The translations under genes and the position numbers were made by a program. Shown piece by piece: positions 48,897-56,607 of a stretch of DNA of 56,607 bases (position 1 is the first letter of the stretch; each line of letters begins with the position of its first letter). The stretch is from Gemmatimonadota bacterium (GTDB lineage: Bacteria; Gemmatimonadota; Gemmatimonadetes; Longimicrobiales; Gaopeijiaceae): positions 1 through 56,607 of the forward strand of contig JAPPGI010000201.1 of the NCBI GenBank assembly GCA_028874985.1. Reading direction: 5' to 3'. The notes under the pieces were generated by a model. It did not search any database. It was given only the letters and a program-made list of their open reading frames with translations, and was not told the origin of the DNA.

Positions 48897-49553
48897 TCAG
48901 TCGATCATCGGCGCGATGATGCGGGCGAAGGCATTGCGGGCTCGGTTCAAGCGGCTCTTCACGGTGCCCAGGTTGCAGCCCGTGATCTCGGCGATCTCCT
49001 CGTAGCTCTTGCCGTGCAGTTCGCGGAGAACGAAGACGGTCCGGTGGTGTTCGGGAAGCTGTTCGACGGCTTCGTTCACCTTCTCGCGCAGGAACCGTCT
49101 CCGGTAGAGGTCGTCGGGGCGCGTCTTCGGATCCTCCCACTCCAGAGGCCGAAAGTCCGCATCCCAGTTCTTCATGATCGTCTGGAAGAGCACGAGCGGG
49201 TTCCGCGAGCGGTTCCGCAGTTCGTTCTTGGCCAGATTCCCGGCGATCGTGTAGATCCAGGTGGAGAACTTCCTCGTCTGGTCGAACCGGTGCAGATGCC
49301 GGTAGACGCGAACGAAGGTCTCCTGAACCAGGTCCTCCGCCTGCTCCCGGTCCCCCACCGTGCGCGCGATGAAGTTCTGGAGGCGCTTGTCGTAGCGGTT
49401 GACGATCTCCGCGAAGGCCCTGTCGTCTCCTTCGAGGAATCGCTGTACGACCTCGCTGTCGCTCAAGGCCGCGATCCTCCGCCTGGCCTGTTTGGCCGTG
49501 TATCCCCCCCCGGCACCTCCACCACTTGCTTTGAGAAGCTTGCCGCGGGACAT
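48897..49553 (-). CDS. ECF-type RNA polymerase sigma factor
   Basis: The 218-residue protein has region 2 (RAFAEIVNRYDKRLQNFIAR, then EDLVQETFVRVYRHL for core and -10 binding) and region 4 (EQLPEHHRTVFVLREL and YEEIAEITGCNLGTVKSRL as helix-turn-helix), with no region 1 or 3. That is the two-domain layout of group-4 (ECF) sigma factors, RpoE/SigW-like. A Gly-rich N-terminal extension of about 30 residues is unusual. The ATG at 49553 follows GGAG after 6-7 bases. It is partnered with the membrane anti-sigma downstream. Its regulon is not shown by the sequence. Confidence 0.93.
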   Translation of the reverse strand: MSRGKLLKASGGGAGGGYTAKQARRRIAALSDSEVVQRFLEGDDRAFAEIVNRYDKRLQNFIARTVGDREQAEDLVQETFVRVYRHLHRFDQTRKFSTWIYTIAGNLAKNELRNRSRNPLVLFQTIMKNWDADFRPLEWEDPKTRPDDLYRRRFLREKVNEAVEQLPEHHRTVFVLRELHGKSYEEIAEITGCNLGTVKSRLNRARNAFARIIAPMID

Positions 49554-49583
49554 CGTTGTCTCCCTCGCCCTGTGGGCGCCTGC

Positions 49584-49606
49584 GGGATCCGTTCAGGCCG
49601 GATCCC
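49584..49606. repeat. Inverted repeat in the leader of the ECF sigma gene
   Basis: GGGATCC (49584-49590) and GGATCCC (49600-49606) form a perfect 7-bp inverted repeat with a 9-base spacer, 31-53 bases before the sigma start. It may be an operator or an RNA hairpin. About 84 bases before the start, TGGCACGCTTTATGCG (49652-49637, minus) resembles a sigma54 -24/-12 element, but with only partial -12 identity. The rest of 49554-49743 shows nothing more. Confidence 0.4.
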
Positions 49607-49743
49607 TGGGTCTAGGTCTTCGTGTGGCGGGGAATACGCATAAAGCGTGCCATTGCGGAAAGGGCATGGGAGCCGGGGTGAGCCCCAGCGCTCCGTCCTC
49701 TACGGGGGACACCGGGTTTTCGTCTGGGAGACAGCGAAACAGG

Positions 49744-50292
49744 TCAACGAAAGCCTGCGAAGAAGAAGAGCGCCACCAGGGACTTGGCGTCGGTGATCTC
49801 ACCGCGGCGCGCCAGCTCCAGCGCTCGAGAGAGAGGCATGCGCCGGGTCTGCAGGAACTCGTCCTCGTCCGTGCGCGCCACTCCCGCTCCGAGGTCGGAG
49901 GCGACGTACAGTCGGATCTGCTCGTTGGTGAAGCCCGGTGTGGTGTGGATGGTCGTCAGTCCGACCAGCTTCCCCGCAACGAGGCCCGCCTCCTCCTCCA
50001 GTTCGCGCCGCGCGCACTCCTCCCAGCTCTCGCCGGGTTCGATGATACCGGCCGGGACCTCCCACATCACGCCACCGGCCGCGTAACGGTACTGCCGAAG
50101 CAGCAGCACCTCCGGATCCGGGTCGTCCACGGAACCGAATACCGGCAGCACCGCCGCGGCCCCCCTGTGACGCACCAGTTCCAGCTCCCCCGACGTTCCG
50201 TCGGGAAAGCGAACCGTGTCCACACTGAGGTGAACGACCCGTCCATCGTGGACGACGGTCGAACCGAGAAGCGCGCGCCTGTCCTCGCTCAC
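49744..50292 (-). CDS. NUDIX hydrolase, ADP-ribose pyrophosphatase-like
   Basis: The NUDIX box reads GIIEPGESWEECARRELEEE followed by AG, matching Gx5Ex7REUxEExGU. The surrounding VHLSVDTVRFPDGTSG and LRQYRYAAGGVMWEVPAG stretches are typical of ADP-sugar pyrophosphatases (NudF/ADPRase group). It would hydrolyse ADP-ribose or related dinucleotide sugars in the cytoplasm. It is 182 residues from the GTG at 50292 and starts 10 bases after an M16 peptidase gene. The substrate within the group is not certain. Confidence 0.9.
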   Translation of the reverse strand: MSEDRRALLGSTVVHDGRVVHLSVDTVRFPDGTSGELELVRHRGAAAVLPVFGSVDDPDPEVLLLRQYRYAAGGVMWEVPAGIIEPGESWEECARRELEEEAGLVAGKLVGLTTIHTTPGFTNEQIRLYVASDLGAGVARTDEDEFLQTRRMPLSRALELARRGEITDAKSLVALFFFAGFR

Positions 50293-50302
50293 GGCGGCCG
50301 CC

Positions 50303-51679
50303 TCATGCCTTCTCCTCGTGTACGGTCACCGGGCCGAGTCCCAGTCCCTCCAGTTGGGGTGCCACGGCGTCGGCATCGCCCACGATCACCGTGCAGAGCT
50401 CGTCCGGCCGAATGTGTCTGCGCGCCGCCTCCGCCGCCTCGGCAGCGGTCACTTCCCTGACCCGGTCGCGGTAGCCGCGGTAGTGGTCCTCCGGCAGGCC
50501 GAAGACGATCATCCTGGCGATCCGCGACGCGATCTGTCCCGTCGTCTGCAGCCGCAGCGGGAATACGCCCGCCATGTAGCTGGTTGCGGACTCGACCTCC
50601 TCGCCGGCCGGACCCGCTTCCACGACGGCTTCGATCTCGCGGACGATCTCCTTGACCGCCGCCCCCGTCACATCGTTCGCCACGGCGGTGGAAACGGCGA
50701 ACGGGCCCGGCCCCCGGCGTGGCGCGAACGAGGAACGCACACCGTAGGTGAACCCGTGGCGTTCGCGCAGGCCGAGGTTCAGCCGGGAGGAGAAGGTTCC
50801 CCCCAGCACCAGATTCAGCACGATGAGCGGAAAGTAGTCCCCGACACCGCGGGACACCCCCATGTGCCCGACCCGGATCCGGGACTGAACCGATCCGGGC
50901 CGGTGGACCACGTGGGCCGAGCGGCTGCGCAGCCGGGGCGCCGCTTCGGGTTCGGGCACGGGATTCACCTCGCGATGCCAATCGCCCCAGTGCGCCTCGG
51001 CCAGGGTCAGTGCTTCGCCGCTGTCCAGGTCTCCCACAATGACGAGGGCCGCCTCAAGCGGCCCGTAGCGGGCCTCCACGAAGCCGCGCGCGTCACCGGC
51101 TTCGGTGCTCCCGATCGAGGACTCGGTGCCGCCCAGGGGGCGCGCGTAGGTGCCGCCGTCCGCGTATGCGAGGCGGGCGTGCCAATCGGCGGCCAGGGAT
51201 GCGGGGTCCATCCGGCGTTGGGCCGCCGCGGCCAGGCGCTGGGCCCGGCAGCGATCGAACTCGGCCTCCTCGAAGGCCGGCGAGCGCACCATGCCGGCCA
51301 CCAGGGGCATGGCTTCGGGAAGGTGTTCGGCCAGGCACGACACGGCAACGGTGGTGGAGTCCCACCCCGTCATCGCCCCGTAGCTCGCACCGATACCCTC
51401 CAGCGCCATCGCGAGCTCACGGCTGGAGAGCCGCGTCGTCCCCCCTTCCAGGCCGTCCCCGGCCAATACCGCCAGGCCGCCGCGGCCGACGGGAGCCGCG
51501 GTCTCGCCCGCGCGGAGCACCACCATGGCCGTGACCACCGGGAGCCCGATCGCCGACACCAGGCGCACCGCCATCCCGTTGCTCAGGCGTTCCTCGGCGA
51601 CGGCCGGAAACTCGTACGGGCGGATCGGGCCCGGAGGTGGAGCCGCCCGGCGGTCGTCCCCGCGCATGGGCCCGGTCAC
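50303..51679 (-). CDS. M16-family peptidase-like protein lacking the zinc motif
   Basis: The 458-residue protein has the two-domain M16 (pitrilysin/insulinase) fold: an N-terminal half starting VRLVSAIGLPVVTAMVVLRA and a C-terminal half with LGGTFSSRLNLGLRERHGFTYGVRSS-type sequence. At the position of HxxEH it reads GRGGLAVLAGDGLEGG, so no zinc ligands exist. Such inactive M16 proteins form heterodimers with an active partner, as in mitochondrial MPP alpha/beta. The active partner is immediately upstream and its stop overlaps this GTG start (51679) as GTGA. It has no signal peptide in this reading, so the pair may be cytoplasmic or exported by another route. Confidence 0.88.
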   Translation of the reverse strand: MTGPMRGDDRRAAPPPGPIRPYEFPAVAEERLSNGMAVRLVSAIGLPVVTAMVVLRAGETAAPVGRGGLAVLAGDGLEGGTTRLSSRELAMALEGIGASYGAMTGWDSTTVAVSCLAEHLPEAMPLVAGMVRSPAFEEAEFDRCRAQRLAAAAQRRMDPASLAADWHARLAYADGGTYARPLGGTESSIGSTEAGDARGFVEARYGPLEAALVIVGDLDSGEALTLAEAHWGDWHREVNPVPEPEAAPRLRSRSAHVVHRPGSVQSRIRVGHMGVSRGVGDYFPLIVLNLVLGGTFSSRLNLGLRERHGFTYGVRSSFAPRRGPGPFAVSTAVANDVTGAAVKEIVREIEAVVEAGPAGEEVESATSYMAGVFPLRLQTTGQIASRIARMIVFGLPEDHYRGYRDRVREVTAAEAAEAARRHIRPDELCTVIVGDADAVAPQLEGLGLGPVTVHEEKA

Positions 51680-52938
51680 GGCGGTCCCGCCGGCAGATAC
51701 CGCACCACCGCCCGGTTCCCGCCGTGCAGGTATCCCCGCGCCCACTCCCGCACCTGCTCCACCGTCACGCTCCGCAGACGCCTCAGATCGTCGTTGAGGC
51801 GCCGCGCATCTCCGAAGTGGGTCGCGTACATCGACAGGAGGTCCGCGCGCCACTCCAACCGCTGCAGTGCCCTGAGGTTGCGAGTCTCGGCACCGACGAC
51901 AGCGCGTTCGATCTCGTCGCCCGTGAGGTCGCCGGCCGCATCGAGTGCCTCCACCAGGGCCCCTTCCAACCGGTCGATGGGGGTATCGGGGAAGCCAGTG
52001 GCGACGGCCAGGAAGAACGCGGCGCCGGTGGTCAGCGGAACGAGATGGCAGGTGGCCGACTTGGCGGCCCGCTGCCGCACGAGACGGTCGTAGAGGCGCG
52101 ACGAGCGTCCCGTGCCGAGGCAGTGGGAAACGACCTCGCCGGGATAGAACGCATCGGTCGTGAACGGAGGCACCCGGGCGGCCGCGTACACCCTGGGCAG
52201 GGGAACCGCCGCGTGGACGTCGCCGCGCAGCGTCTCGCCGGTGGTGAACGGGATGCGGGCCGTGCCGGGGACCGGGGGCGGGTCGGGGCCGGGGGGAATG
52301 GCCCCGAAGTACCGTTCGACGCGGTCGAGCGCGTGGCCCGGGTCGCAGTCGCCGCATACGGTGATGACGGCGTTGTTGGGCAGGTAGTAGGCGGCGAAGA
52401 AGGCGTGGATGTCGTCCAGGGTGGCCGCGGCGATATCCTCCATCGAACCGATCACTGTGTGGTGGTAGGGGTGGCTCGCCGGAAAGAGGAGGGACTGGAT
52501 GCGCTCGTCCCAGTCGCCGTACGGCTGGTTGTCGTAGCGCTCGCGGCGTTCGTTCATCACCACCTGGCGCTGGTTTTCGAGCTTCTCGGCGGTCATCGCC
52601 GGCAGCATCCATCCCATCCGGTCCGACTCCAGCCAGAGCGCAAGGTCGAGGTGGTGGGACGGCAGCGTCTCGTAGTAGTTGGTGCGGTCGAACCAGGTGG
52701 TGGCGTTGGCGGTGCCCCCCACCCGCTCGATGTGGTGGAAGTGGCCGTTTCGCGGAACGTTGGCCGAGCCCTGGAACATCATGTGCTCGAAGATGTGGGC
52801 GAACCCCGTCCTGCCCGGGGCCTCGTTGCGGGAACCGACACGGTACCAGAGGTTGACCCCCACGACAGGGGTCGTCGCGTCCGGTGCCAGAACCACCCTG
52901 AGACCGTTGTCGAGCACGTGCTCCTGGACTGTGATCAT
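51676..52938 (-). CDS. M16-family zinc peptidase (active subunit)
   Basis: The inverted zinc motif HIFEH (in FAHIFEHMMFQG, His48, Glu51, His52) is present, with the distal Glu in VVMNERRERYDN. The N-terminus MITVQEHVLDNGLRVVLAPD is normal for M16 peptidases. It is 420 residues from the ATG at 52938, which has GGAGAA directly upstream; the frame is open to 53064 but that extension looks non-coding. It starts a two-gene set with the inactive partner, like bacterial processing-peptidase homologues that clear peptides. There is no clear signal peptide. Confidence 0.92.
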   Translation of the reverse strand: MITVQEHVLDNGLRVVLAPDATTPVVGVNLWYRVGSRNEAPGRTGFAHIFEHMMFQGSANVPRNGHFHHIERVGGTANATTWFDRTNYYETLPSHHLDLALWLESDRMGWMLPAMTAEKLENQRQVVMNERRERYDNQPYGDWDERIQSLLFPASHPYHHTVIGSMEDIAAATLDDIHAFFAAYYLPNNAVITVCGDCDPGHALDRVERYFGAIPPGPDPPPVPGTARIPFTTGETLRGDVHAAVPLPRVYAAARVPPFTTDAFYPGEVVSHCLGTGRSSRLYDRLVRQRAAKSATCHLVPLTTGAAFFLAVATGFPDTPIDRLEGALVEALDAAGDLTGDEIERAVVGAETRNLRALQRLEWRADLLSMYATHFGDARRLNDDLRRLRSVTVEQVREWARGYLHGGNRAVVRYLPAGPP

Positions 52939-53040
52939 TTCTCCGCGGCCATTCCTCCGTATCCCAGGCTGCACCATCTTTGCTGCGACAACAGTCTCGC
53001 GAACCGCGGGACGGCACAAGTCACCCCTGCGGATTCCCGA

Positions 53041-53047
53041 AGGAGGT
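53041..53047 (+). promoter_or_regulatory. Shine-Dalgarno fixing the start of the aminotransferase
   Basis: A perfect AGGAGGT lies 6 bases before the GTG at 53054, which decides this start over the several upstream candidates in the open frame. Confidence 0.8.
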
Positions 53048-53053
53048 ATCCAC

Positions 53054-54175
53054 GTGGGATTCATCCCCTTTCAGATGGAGCGGTGGCAGTCGACCTACGA
53101 ACATCGCGTCCGGTACAACCTGTCCGAGAGCGGTGTCCACCCCCTCACGGTGGGGGAGCTCCTCTCCCTCGCCGGCGGGTCGGCGGACCTCTCGTCGGTA
53201 CGGCTCGGGTACAGTCAGTCCAACGGCACGGACGAGTTGCGGTCGCTGATCGCGTCGCTGCACCCCGGTGCCTCGGACCGCTCGGTGGTCGTGACCATCG
53301 GCGGGGCCGAAGCGAATTTCGTGGCCTTCTGGGAACTGGGGGACAGCCACAGGCCCGCGGCGGTCATGTTGCCCAACTACATGCAGGTGCCGGGCCTCAT
53401 CCGGAACTCGGCCGGCGGGTTCGTCCCCTTCCGCCTCCGGGAAGAGAGCGGGTGGCGCCCCGATCTGGACGAACTGGCGTCGGCCCTTGCGGCCGGGGCG
53501 GGGTTCATCCTGGTGACCAACCCCAACAATCCCACCGGCATGGCCCTCACCGCAGCCGAGATGGACGAGATCGTCTCGCTCGCCGACCGGCACGGTGCCT
53601 GGATCCTCGCGGACGAGGTGTACCGGGGAGCCGAGGTGGGCGACGATCCCACTCCGAGCTTCTGGGGACGGTACGACAAGGTCCTGGTGACCAACTCCCT
53701 CTCCAAGGCGTACGGACTACCCGGTGTGAGGCTCGGCTGGGTGGTGGGGCCGGAGGGGATGGCCGAGCGCCTGTGGGCCCGCACCGACTACACGACCATC
53801 GCTCCGGCGTCAGTGTCCGACGCGCTCGCGACCATCGCGCTCTCGCCCGCGGCAAGGCCGAGGATCCTCGCGCGGACCCGGCGCATCATCCGCCGCAACC
53901 TCGACGTCCTGGCGGAGTGGGTGGAATCCCGCAACGGCGTCTTCAGCTTCACCGCCCCCGACGCCGGCGCAATCTGCATGGTACGGTATCACGCTCCCAT
54001 CGCCTCGCTCGAACTGGCCGAACGGTTGCGCCGGGACCACAGTCTGCTCGTGGTCCCGGGTGCCCACTTCGGCGTCGAGGGCACCATGCGCATAGGCTTC
54101 GGTCCGCCCGAGGATGAACTGGTGCAGGCGCTCCAGCGGCTGGGATCGGTCTTCGCGACGGCGGGAGCCGCGTGA
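53054..54175 (+). CDS. PLP-dependent aminotransferase, class I/II
   Basis: The fold-type I enzyme shows VTNPNNPTGMAL, the PLP-binding ILADEVYRGAEV, the Schiff-base lysine in TNSLSKAYGLPGVRLGW and the substrate arginine in GTMRIGFGPP. The N-terminus (GFIPFQMERWQSTYEHRV) resembles aminotransferases that start with an MERW-like motif and often act on amino acids in secondary pathways, but the specificity cannot be read. From the GTG at 53054 it is 373 residues. It is transcribed alone, divergent from the M16 genes with a 115-base gap, and convergent with the SRAP gene (7 bases). Confidence 0.9.
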   Translation: MGFIPFQMERWQSTYEHRVRYNLSESGVHPLTVGELLSLAGGSADLSSVRLGYSQSNGTDELRSLIASLHPGASDRSVVVTIGGAEANFVAFWELGDSHRPAAVMLPNYMQVPGLIRNSAGGFVPFRLREESGWRPDLDELASALAAGAGFILVTNPNNPTGMALTAAEMDEIVSLADRHGAWILADEVYRGAEVGDDPTPSFWGRYDKVLVTNSLSKAYGLPGVRLGWVVGPEGMAERLWARTDYTTIAPASVSDALATIALSPAARPRILARTRRIIRRNLDVLAEWVESRNGVFSFTAPDAGAICMVRYHAPIASLELAERLRRDHSLLVVPGAHFGVEGTMRIGFGPPEDELVQALQRLGSVFATAGAA

Positions 54176-54182
54176 TGCTCGT

Positions 54183-54863
54183 TCAGAGGTCGGGTTCCAC
54201 AGCCTCGATGCAGGCCGGTTCGTCGTAGCCCGCGCGGTTCACGGCCCGCGACACCGGACGCAGCCGCAGCTCCGGGGAGCCGGTGTCGGACAGCATGCAG
54301 TGAAGCGTCTCCGGGGCGGTCCCCCGCGCCAGCCAATCGGTCCAGAGGATTCCGGGGAGGATCACGGGCACCCGGTCGTGCAGCCGGCGGATCGGGCCGG
54401 GCGCGTCCCGGGTCAGGACCGAGAAGGTAGCGAGCGGCGCCTCCCCGTCACGCCTCCAAGGCGCCCAGATCCCGGCCATCGCGAAGAGGGCGCGGCCGGG
54501 CCGGTGGATCCAGTAGGGTTGCCTGCCGTCCGCACGCTCTTCCCACTCGTAGAACCCGTCGGCGGGCACCAGACAGCGGCGGGCGAGGAAGGACTCCCGG
54601 AATGCGCCCCGCGTGGCGACCGTCTCCGACCGCGCGTTGATCATCCGGGCCCCCGTCCGCGGGTCTCCGGCCCAGCGCGGGATGAGACCCCACCGCATGG
54701 GCCCGGCACGCCGTCCTTCCGGAGCAGCTATCACGACGGGCGCGTCTTCGGTGGGCGCGATGTTGTACCGCGGCTCGTAGCCGGCCAGGGCCGGCGAAGC
54801 CTCGGCCGCGAACGCTTCGACCACCTCGCCGAGTTCGGCCGTCAGCGTAAAGCGCCCGCACAC
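54183..54863 (-). CDS. SOS response-associated peptidase (SRAP/YedK/HMCES family)
   Basis: The protein begins Met-Cys-Gly-Arg-Phe; after Met removal Cys2 forms a thiazolidine crosslink with abasic sites in single-stranded DNA and shields them. The other family residues are visible: RYNIAPT (Asn), PADGFYEWEE (Glu) and LHDRVPVIL (His). Length is 226, as usual. The gene lies beside an integrase, and SRAP genes are often carried by mobile elements, but its codon style does not differ from its neighbours. Confidence 0.96.
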   Translation of the reverse strand: MCGRFTLTAELGEVVEAFAAEASPALAGYEPRYNIAPTEDAPVVIAAPEGRRAGPMRWGLIPRWAGDPRTGARMINARSETVATRGAFRESFLARRCLVPADGFYEWEERADGRQPYWIHRPGRALFAMAGIWAPWRRDGEAPLATFSVLTRDAPGPIRRLHDRVPVILPGILWTDWLARGTAPETLHCMLSDTGSPELRLRPVSRAVNRAGYDEPACIEAVEPDL

Positions 54864-55016
54864 GGGCTAGCAGCCGGCGAACGGAGTCGCCCGAGCACCG
54901 AGAGCGGTGAGGCGCCGGGCCGACATGTGGTTGAAGTTTCGCATCTTGTTGCGGTGAGTGTGGTTGCATGTTCGACAGCCCGATTTCCCGCTGAATGATT
55001 CCCGCCGGTCTCGATT
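54864..55016. other. Gap between SRAP gene and integrase, possible attachment-site region
   Basis: This 153-base stretch has no supported gene. It lies at the 3' end of the integrase gene, where chromosomal integration sites of such elements are often found. No tRNA or matching direct repeat was seen. Its middle (about 54930-54970) is lower in GC than its surroundings. Confidence 0.3.
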
Positions 55017-56177
55017 TCAGCCGCGAGTCCGGCGGCGGTCTTCCAGAGCCTTCCGAAGCTGTCCCTCGTCGGCTCTCTGATAGCACCGAAGCACCGTCTT
55101 GGCCGTCTTCCAGCCGCCGAGTTGGCAGAGCACCTTCAACGGCTGGTCCATCAGGTCGGAGGCGAACTTGCGCCGCAGCGAGTGCCAGCCCCTGCCGGGC
55201 TTCGGCTCCAGTCCCGCGAGCCGCTCGGCCCTGTCCCACCACCCCTGCGCCAACGCGGCACCCATGCAGGCCGACGGATTCCGGGGCGCGGGCATGATCG
55301 GGGCATCCCCAGCAGCGGGATTCCAACTCCGCGCCTCCTTCAAGGAATCCAAGGCCTCGTCCGTGACGGGCGTGACGTGCTCGTAGCCGGTCTTGTCGTG
55401 CTCGGCGCGCCAGACGATGGTTCCGCCCTCGAAGTCGATGTCGCGCCACCGAAGCTGCCGGATGGCACCGATCCGGTGGCCGGTTTCGTGCGCGAGCACG
55501 AGCGCGACATGGAACCGCCAGTCCACCCGGAGTGACACCTCCAGAAGCGCCTGGTACTCCTCCTCGCCAAGCACCACCCGGTTCGGGTTCTTCTCCGTGG
55601 GCGTCCTGAGCCCTCTGAGCGGATTCCGGTCGAGCAGCAACCGGCCCCGCTCGTCGCGGGACTTCGCCGCCCAGTTGAGGACGGCGATCAGGAACTTCAG
55701 GTCGTATTCGACCGTCCGGTCCGCCACCGGCCTGCCACTCGGTCCTATCCTTCCCGCGCGGCGCTCCCGGATGAAGCGGTCCCAGTCCCTCTGAGACAGG
55801 GTCGCCGGGTCGCGGGACCGTCCGAAGAGGTCGAGGAACATCCGCATCGACGTTCGGTCGTGCTGCCGCGTGTGAGCGCCCTTGGCGGGCGTCACCTCCT
55901 GACCGTAGATGTCAAAGAGCCGCTCCAGAGTGAGCGGCTCGGGCTTGGCTTCCGCCCCGCCCCCGATCTCGGGTCCGGCGAACCCGGCGGCGAATTCGTC
56001 CGCCTGCCGTTTCGCGCGCCGCCAGTCACGGTGCTTGAGGGACCGGGTGAGCCTGCGCCCGTTCTCTCGCCACTCGATCTGGAACATGCCGGTCTTCGGG
56101 TCCGGGAAGATCCTGACCCGGTTCCGGCCCCATTCTCCGGCGCCGTACGAGCGCCGACTTCGTTTCGTGCGTGCCAT
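55017..56177 (-). CDS. Tyrosine recombinase / phage-type integrase
   Basis: A basic N-terminal Arm-type domain (about 1-75) and a SAM-like core-binding domain (about 85-195; PATLSQRDWDRFIRER) precede the catalytic domain. That domain carries Arg in ETGHRIGAIRQLRW, the hairpin Lys in AEHDKTGYEHV, HSLRRKFAS (HxxR) and Tyr in KTVLRCYQRAD. So the R-K-H-R-Y set is complete and the enzyme should be active. It has a GAGGAA Shine-Dalgarno 6-7 bases before the ATG at 56177. The 386 residues do not resemble the left-edge integrase at the N-terminus. The element it belongs to probably continues rightward beyond the window. Confidence 0.93.
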   Translation of the reverse strand: MARTKRSRRSYGAGEWGRNRVRIFPDPKTGMFQIEWRENGRRLTRSLKHRDWRRAKRQADEFAAGFAGPEIGGGAEAKPEPLTLERLFDIYGQEVTPAKGAHTRQHDRTSMRMFLDLFGRSRDPATLSQRDWDRFIRERRAGRIGPSGRPVADRTVEYDLKFLIAVLNWAAKSRDERGRLLLDRNPLRGLRTPTEKNPNRVVLGEEEYQALLEVSLRVDWRFHVALVLAHETGHRIGAIRQLRWRDIDFEGGTIVWRAEHDKTGYEHVTPVTDEALDSLKEARSWNPAAGDAPIMPAPRNPSACMGAALAQGWWDRAERLAGLEPKPGRGWHSLRRKFASDLMDQPLKVLCQLGGWKTAKTVLRCYQRADEGQLRKALEDRRRTRG

Positions 56178-56607
56178 CGTTCGATTCCTCTCGATTGATG
56201 GACTGCACGATCTGCGCGAAAGAAAGGTCGCGCGACCGGGGGTGTTCCGCTAGTCTTCGGCTGACCGTCTTTGGCACGGTCGGCCGTCCGGGGGAGGGCG
56301 AGGGATCAGGCTTGCGGGGCAGCCGCCACGGGGGCGCTGGTTCTCCGGTCTGTAGGGGAGCCATCTCCATGGACGCGGAGCGCCGGAGCCGGATCACCTG
56401 ATGGCGCACGCGGGCCGCGCGGCGACCGCCAGCCGTTCCGCCGTCGAGAGCGTGCCTCGACCCGGTTTCCGCAGCTCGATCCGCCGCGAGGATGTCGAGT
56501 TCCTCGGCCGGAAGCCCGAAACCGGGGGTACCCCCCCACCCCTCCGGGGGTCGAGTTCGTGCGTTACAGGCGATCCCACGGCCTCGGATTCCACGAAACG
56601 GCCGCCA
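56178..56607. other. Right-edge region without a supported gene
   Basis: These 430 bases upstream of the integrase should hold its promoter and possibly an excisionase. I see only short open frames of GC-rich composition without family marks, and C- and G-runs at 56530-56552. No gene is called. Confidence 0.4.

Noticed and set aside
56401-56607. Excisionase-like fragment next to the integrase (SSIRREDVEFLGRKPE on the plus strand)
   Set aside because: The short resemblance to the end of helix-turn-helix excisionases has no helix-turn-helix before it, and the frame is typical GC-rich noise; it also runs off the window.

Overview
The window is about 56.6 kb of GC-rich DNA, roughly two-thirds G+C by eye. 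Nearly every base is coding and GTG and TTG starts are frequent. The cell it implies is diderm: TamA/TamB, TonB-dependent receptor, several lipoproteins, Lgt. Carboxypeptidase-regulatory-like domains sit on outer-membrane proteins, a DUF4249-like lipoprotein is paired with a TonB receptor, and there is an orphan PASTA protein and a YbbR protein. My best guess is an uncultured member of Gemmatimonadota; this is inference from gene content, not a search. I recognised no rRNA, tRNA or CRISPR array.

Layout. (1) 1-335: the N-terminus of a tyrosine-recombinase (integrase) gene runs off the left edge. After a lower-GC stretch, an LRR-plus-zinc-metalloprotease gene (to 2756) begins in mid-repeat without a signal peptide, so this looks like an island junction that cut the gene. 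(2) 28290 down to 2784, minus strand: 22 co-directional genes with almost no gaps: yebC-ruvC-ruvA-ruvB-queA-tgt-yajC-def-fmt-thiE-thiS-thiG-rsmB-PASTA-tlpA-ybbR-tsaD-lgt-metallophosphoesterase-tamA-tamB-uvrA. It joins DNA repair, tRNA/rRNA modification, nascent-protein processing, thiamine thiazole synthesis and envelope assembly. (3) 28528-33492: an outer-membrane uptake region with a barrel-less plug protein (+) convergent with a small lipoprotein / TonB receptor / DUF4249-like lipoprotein operon (-). (4) 33685-37944: an EF-G-like GTPase with a clear sigma70-type promoter, divergent from a second secreted metalloprotease that is a paralogue of the one at the left edge. (5) 52938 down to 37974, minus strand: M16b-type peptidase pair, NUDIX hydrolase, ECF sigma factor and zinc-finger anti-sigma, holA, copper ATPase, mutS, a TonB_C-domain lipoprotein, cystathionine beta-synthase, D-Ala-D-Ala ligase and a rhomboid protease. 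(6) 53054-56177: an aminotransferase (+), a SRAP/YedK protein (-) and a complete tyrosine integrase (-), then about 430 bases with no supported gene.

Most of the window is ordinary chromosomal housekeeping DNA, lying between two different integrases. I do not see a clear unknown defence or biosynthetic system. The points most worth following up are the truncated and intact metzincin paralogues with exchanged N-terminal modules, the non-canonical G4 motif of the EF-G-like protein, the PASTA protein left at a fmt-rsmB locus without its kinase, the plug-only outer-membrane protein, holA without a normal start codon, and the long hairpin-containing spacer between sigma and anti-sigma genes.
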